A stretch of DNA of 64,000 nt, from the NCBI RefSeq assembly GCF_014077005.1, contig NZ_JACGVC010000049.1, positions 186,001 through 250,000 of the forward strand, given 5' to 3'. The notes below the pieces were generated by a model, which was not told the origin of the DNA, searched no databases, and was given only the letters and a program-made list of their open reading frames with translations. The stretch is from Colwellia sp. MB3u-45 (GTDB lineage Bacteria > Pseudomonadota > Gammaproteobacteria > Enterobacterales > Alteromonadaceae). The position numbers and the translations under genes were made by a program. Positions 63,579 through 64,000 of this stretch are shown here, in pieces. Numbering within the stretch: position 1 is the stretch's first letter; every line of letters starts with the position of its first letter.

Positions 63579-64000
63579 TTGAATATTTTAATTGTTGACG
63601 ACGACGTTGTCGATCGCGAACACCTTATAAGAACATTAAATAAAGCTAATAGCGACTGTCATATTGTTGAAACTGAGTCAGTAGATGAAGGCTTAGCGGC
63701 CTTCAAAGCTGAAAAATTTGATGTGGTGTTATTAGATTACCGCATGCCCAAACGTGACGGTATTGAATTATTACTAGAGTTACGCAGCGCTTTAGTAGAT
63801 CAATCTGTTGCCATTATTATGCTGAGTAATTCTGAAGAGTCAGATTTAGCGTTAGAATGCATCAAAAATGGTGCGCAAGACTTTTTACTTAAATCAGAGG
63901 TCACTTCATCAAGGTTACAACGTGCAATACTACAATCTCAAACACGCTTTGAATTAGAGAAAAAACTTTATAAAAGTTACCAAGAAGCAAGAGAGCTAGC
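63579..64000 (+). CDS. Response regulator with a truncated output domain (partial, cut by window end)
   Basis: Starts at TTG 63579 (AAGGA six bases upstream). The receiver reads ILIVDDDVVDREHLIRTLNK, with phospho-acceptor Asp in DVVLLDYRMPKRDGIE and lysine in DFLLKSEVTSS. It is followed by a helical linker (LQSQTRFELEKKLYKSYQEA) that runs off the edge after about 140 codons. That linker is common before GGDEF or GGDEF-EAL domains, so the protein may make or break cyclic di-GMP. This is a guess until the downstream sequence is seen. Confidence 0.85.
   Translation, partial: MNILIVDDDVVDREHLIRTLNKANSDCHIVETESVDEGLAAFKAEKFDVVLLDYRMPKRDGIELLLELRSALVDQSVAIIMLSNSEESDLALECIKNGAQDFLLKSEVTSSRLQRAILQSQTRFELEKKLYKSYQEAREL

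Overview
The window looks like chromosomal DNA of a marine gammaproteobacterium of the order Alteromonadales, most likely Colwelliaceae (Colwellia, Thalassotalea or a close relative). The reasons are AT-rich sequence, a conserved serC-aroA-cmk-rpsA-ihfB-lapAB-pyrF block next to gyrA/ubiG/nrdAB, and accessory genes typical of marine heterotrophs (TRAP transporter, PEP-CTERM protein, HME-RND copper efflux). The genus call is inference. There are no rRNA, tRNA or CRISPR features that I can see.

Region 1 (1-17340) is housekeeping. On the minus strand are serC, a class II-like aroA, cmk, rpsA, ihfB, lapA, lapB and pyrF (cut by the left edge), followed by gyrA. On the plus strand are ubiG, a MupP/Gph-type phosphatase, and the class Ia ribonucleotide reductase genes nrdA, nrdB and yfaE. 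A pair of NrdR-box-like sites 31 bp apart lies before nrdA, and an intrinsic terminator lies between nrdA and nrdB.

Region 2 (17561-29843, all minus) is a copper/silver resistance island. It holds a MerR-type regulator with copA and a membrane cupredoxin behind a 19-bp-spacer MerR promoter. Beside it runs DUF411 protein - cusC - cusB - cusA - Met/His-rich periplasmic protein - cytochrome c - NTF2-like protein, plus a divergent Met/Cys-rich secreted protein.

Region 3 (30013-37681, plus) looks like a cell-envelope stress module: an OmpR/PmrA-type regulator and kinase, eptA (lipid A phosphoethanolamine transferase), dgkA, a periplasmic solute-binding-like protein and an LTA-synthase-like phosphotransferase. 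Phased 11-bp direct repeats that look like PmrA boxes sit upstream of eptA and of the LTA-synthase-like gene, suggesting one regulon.

Region 4 (37961-44770) is accessory: a YbdG-type mechanosensitive channel, two small secreted proteins, a decayed IS3-family element, a PEP-CTERM secreted protein and a GFA-family protein. Region 5 (44989-50981) holds a TauE-type exporter, a complete TRAP transporter (dctM, dctQ, dctP) and a divergent Cache-domain kinase with a NarL-type regulator.

Region 6 (51183-58777) carries glutathione-dependent formaldehyde detoxification (frmA, fghA) with a LysR regulator. A second LysR gene then diverges from an operon of rimK, an M14 deacylase, a retropepsin-like protease (RimB type) and an MscS channel. 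Region 7 (59120-64000) has another MscS-like protein, an orphan MlaC-like protein, and a CHASE-domain kinase with two response regulators, the last cut by the right edge. A ~30-bp intergenic repeat occurs at 7761 and 58874, with a degenerate inverted copy near 60807.
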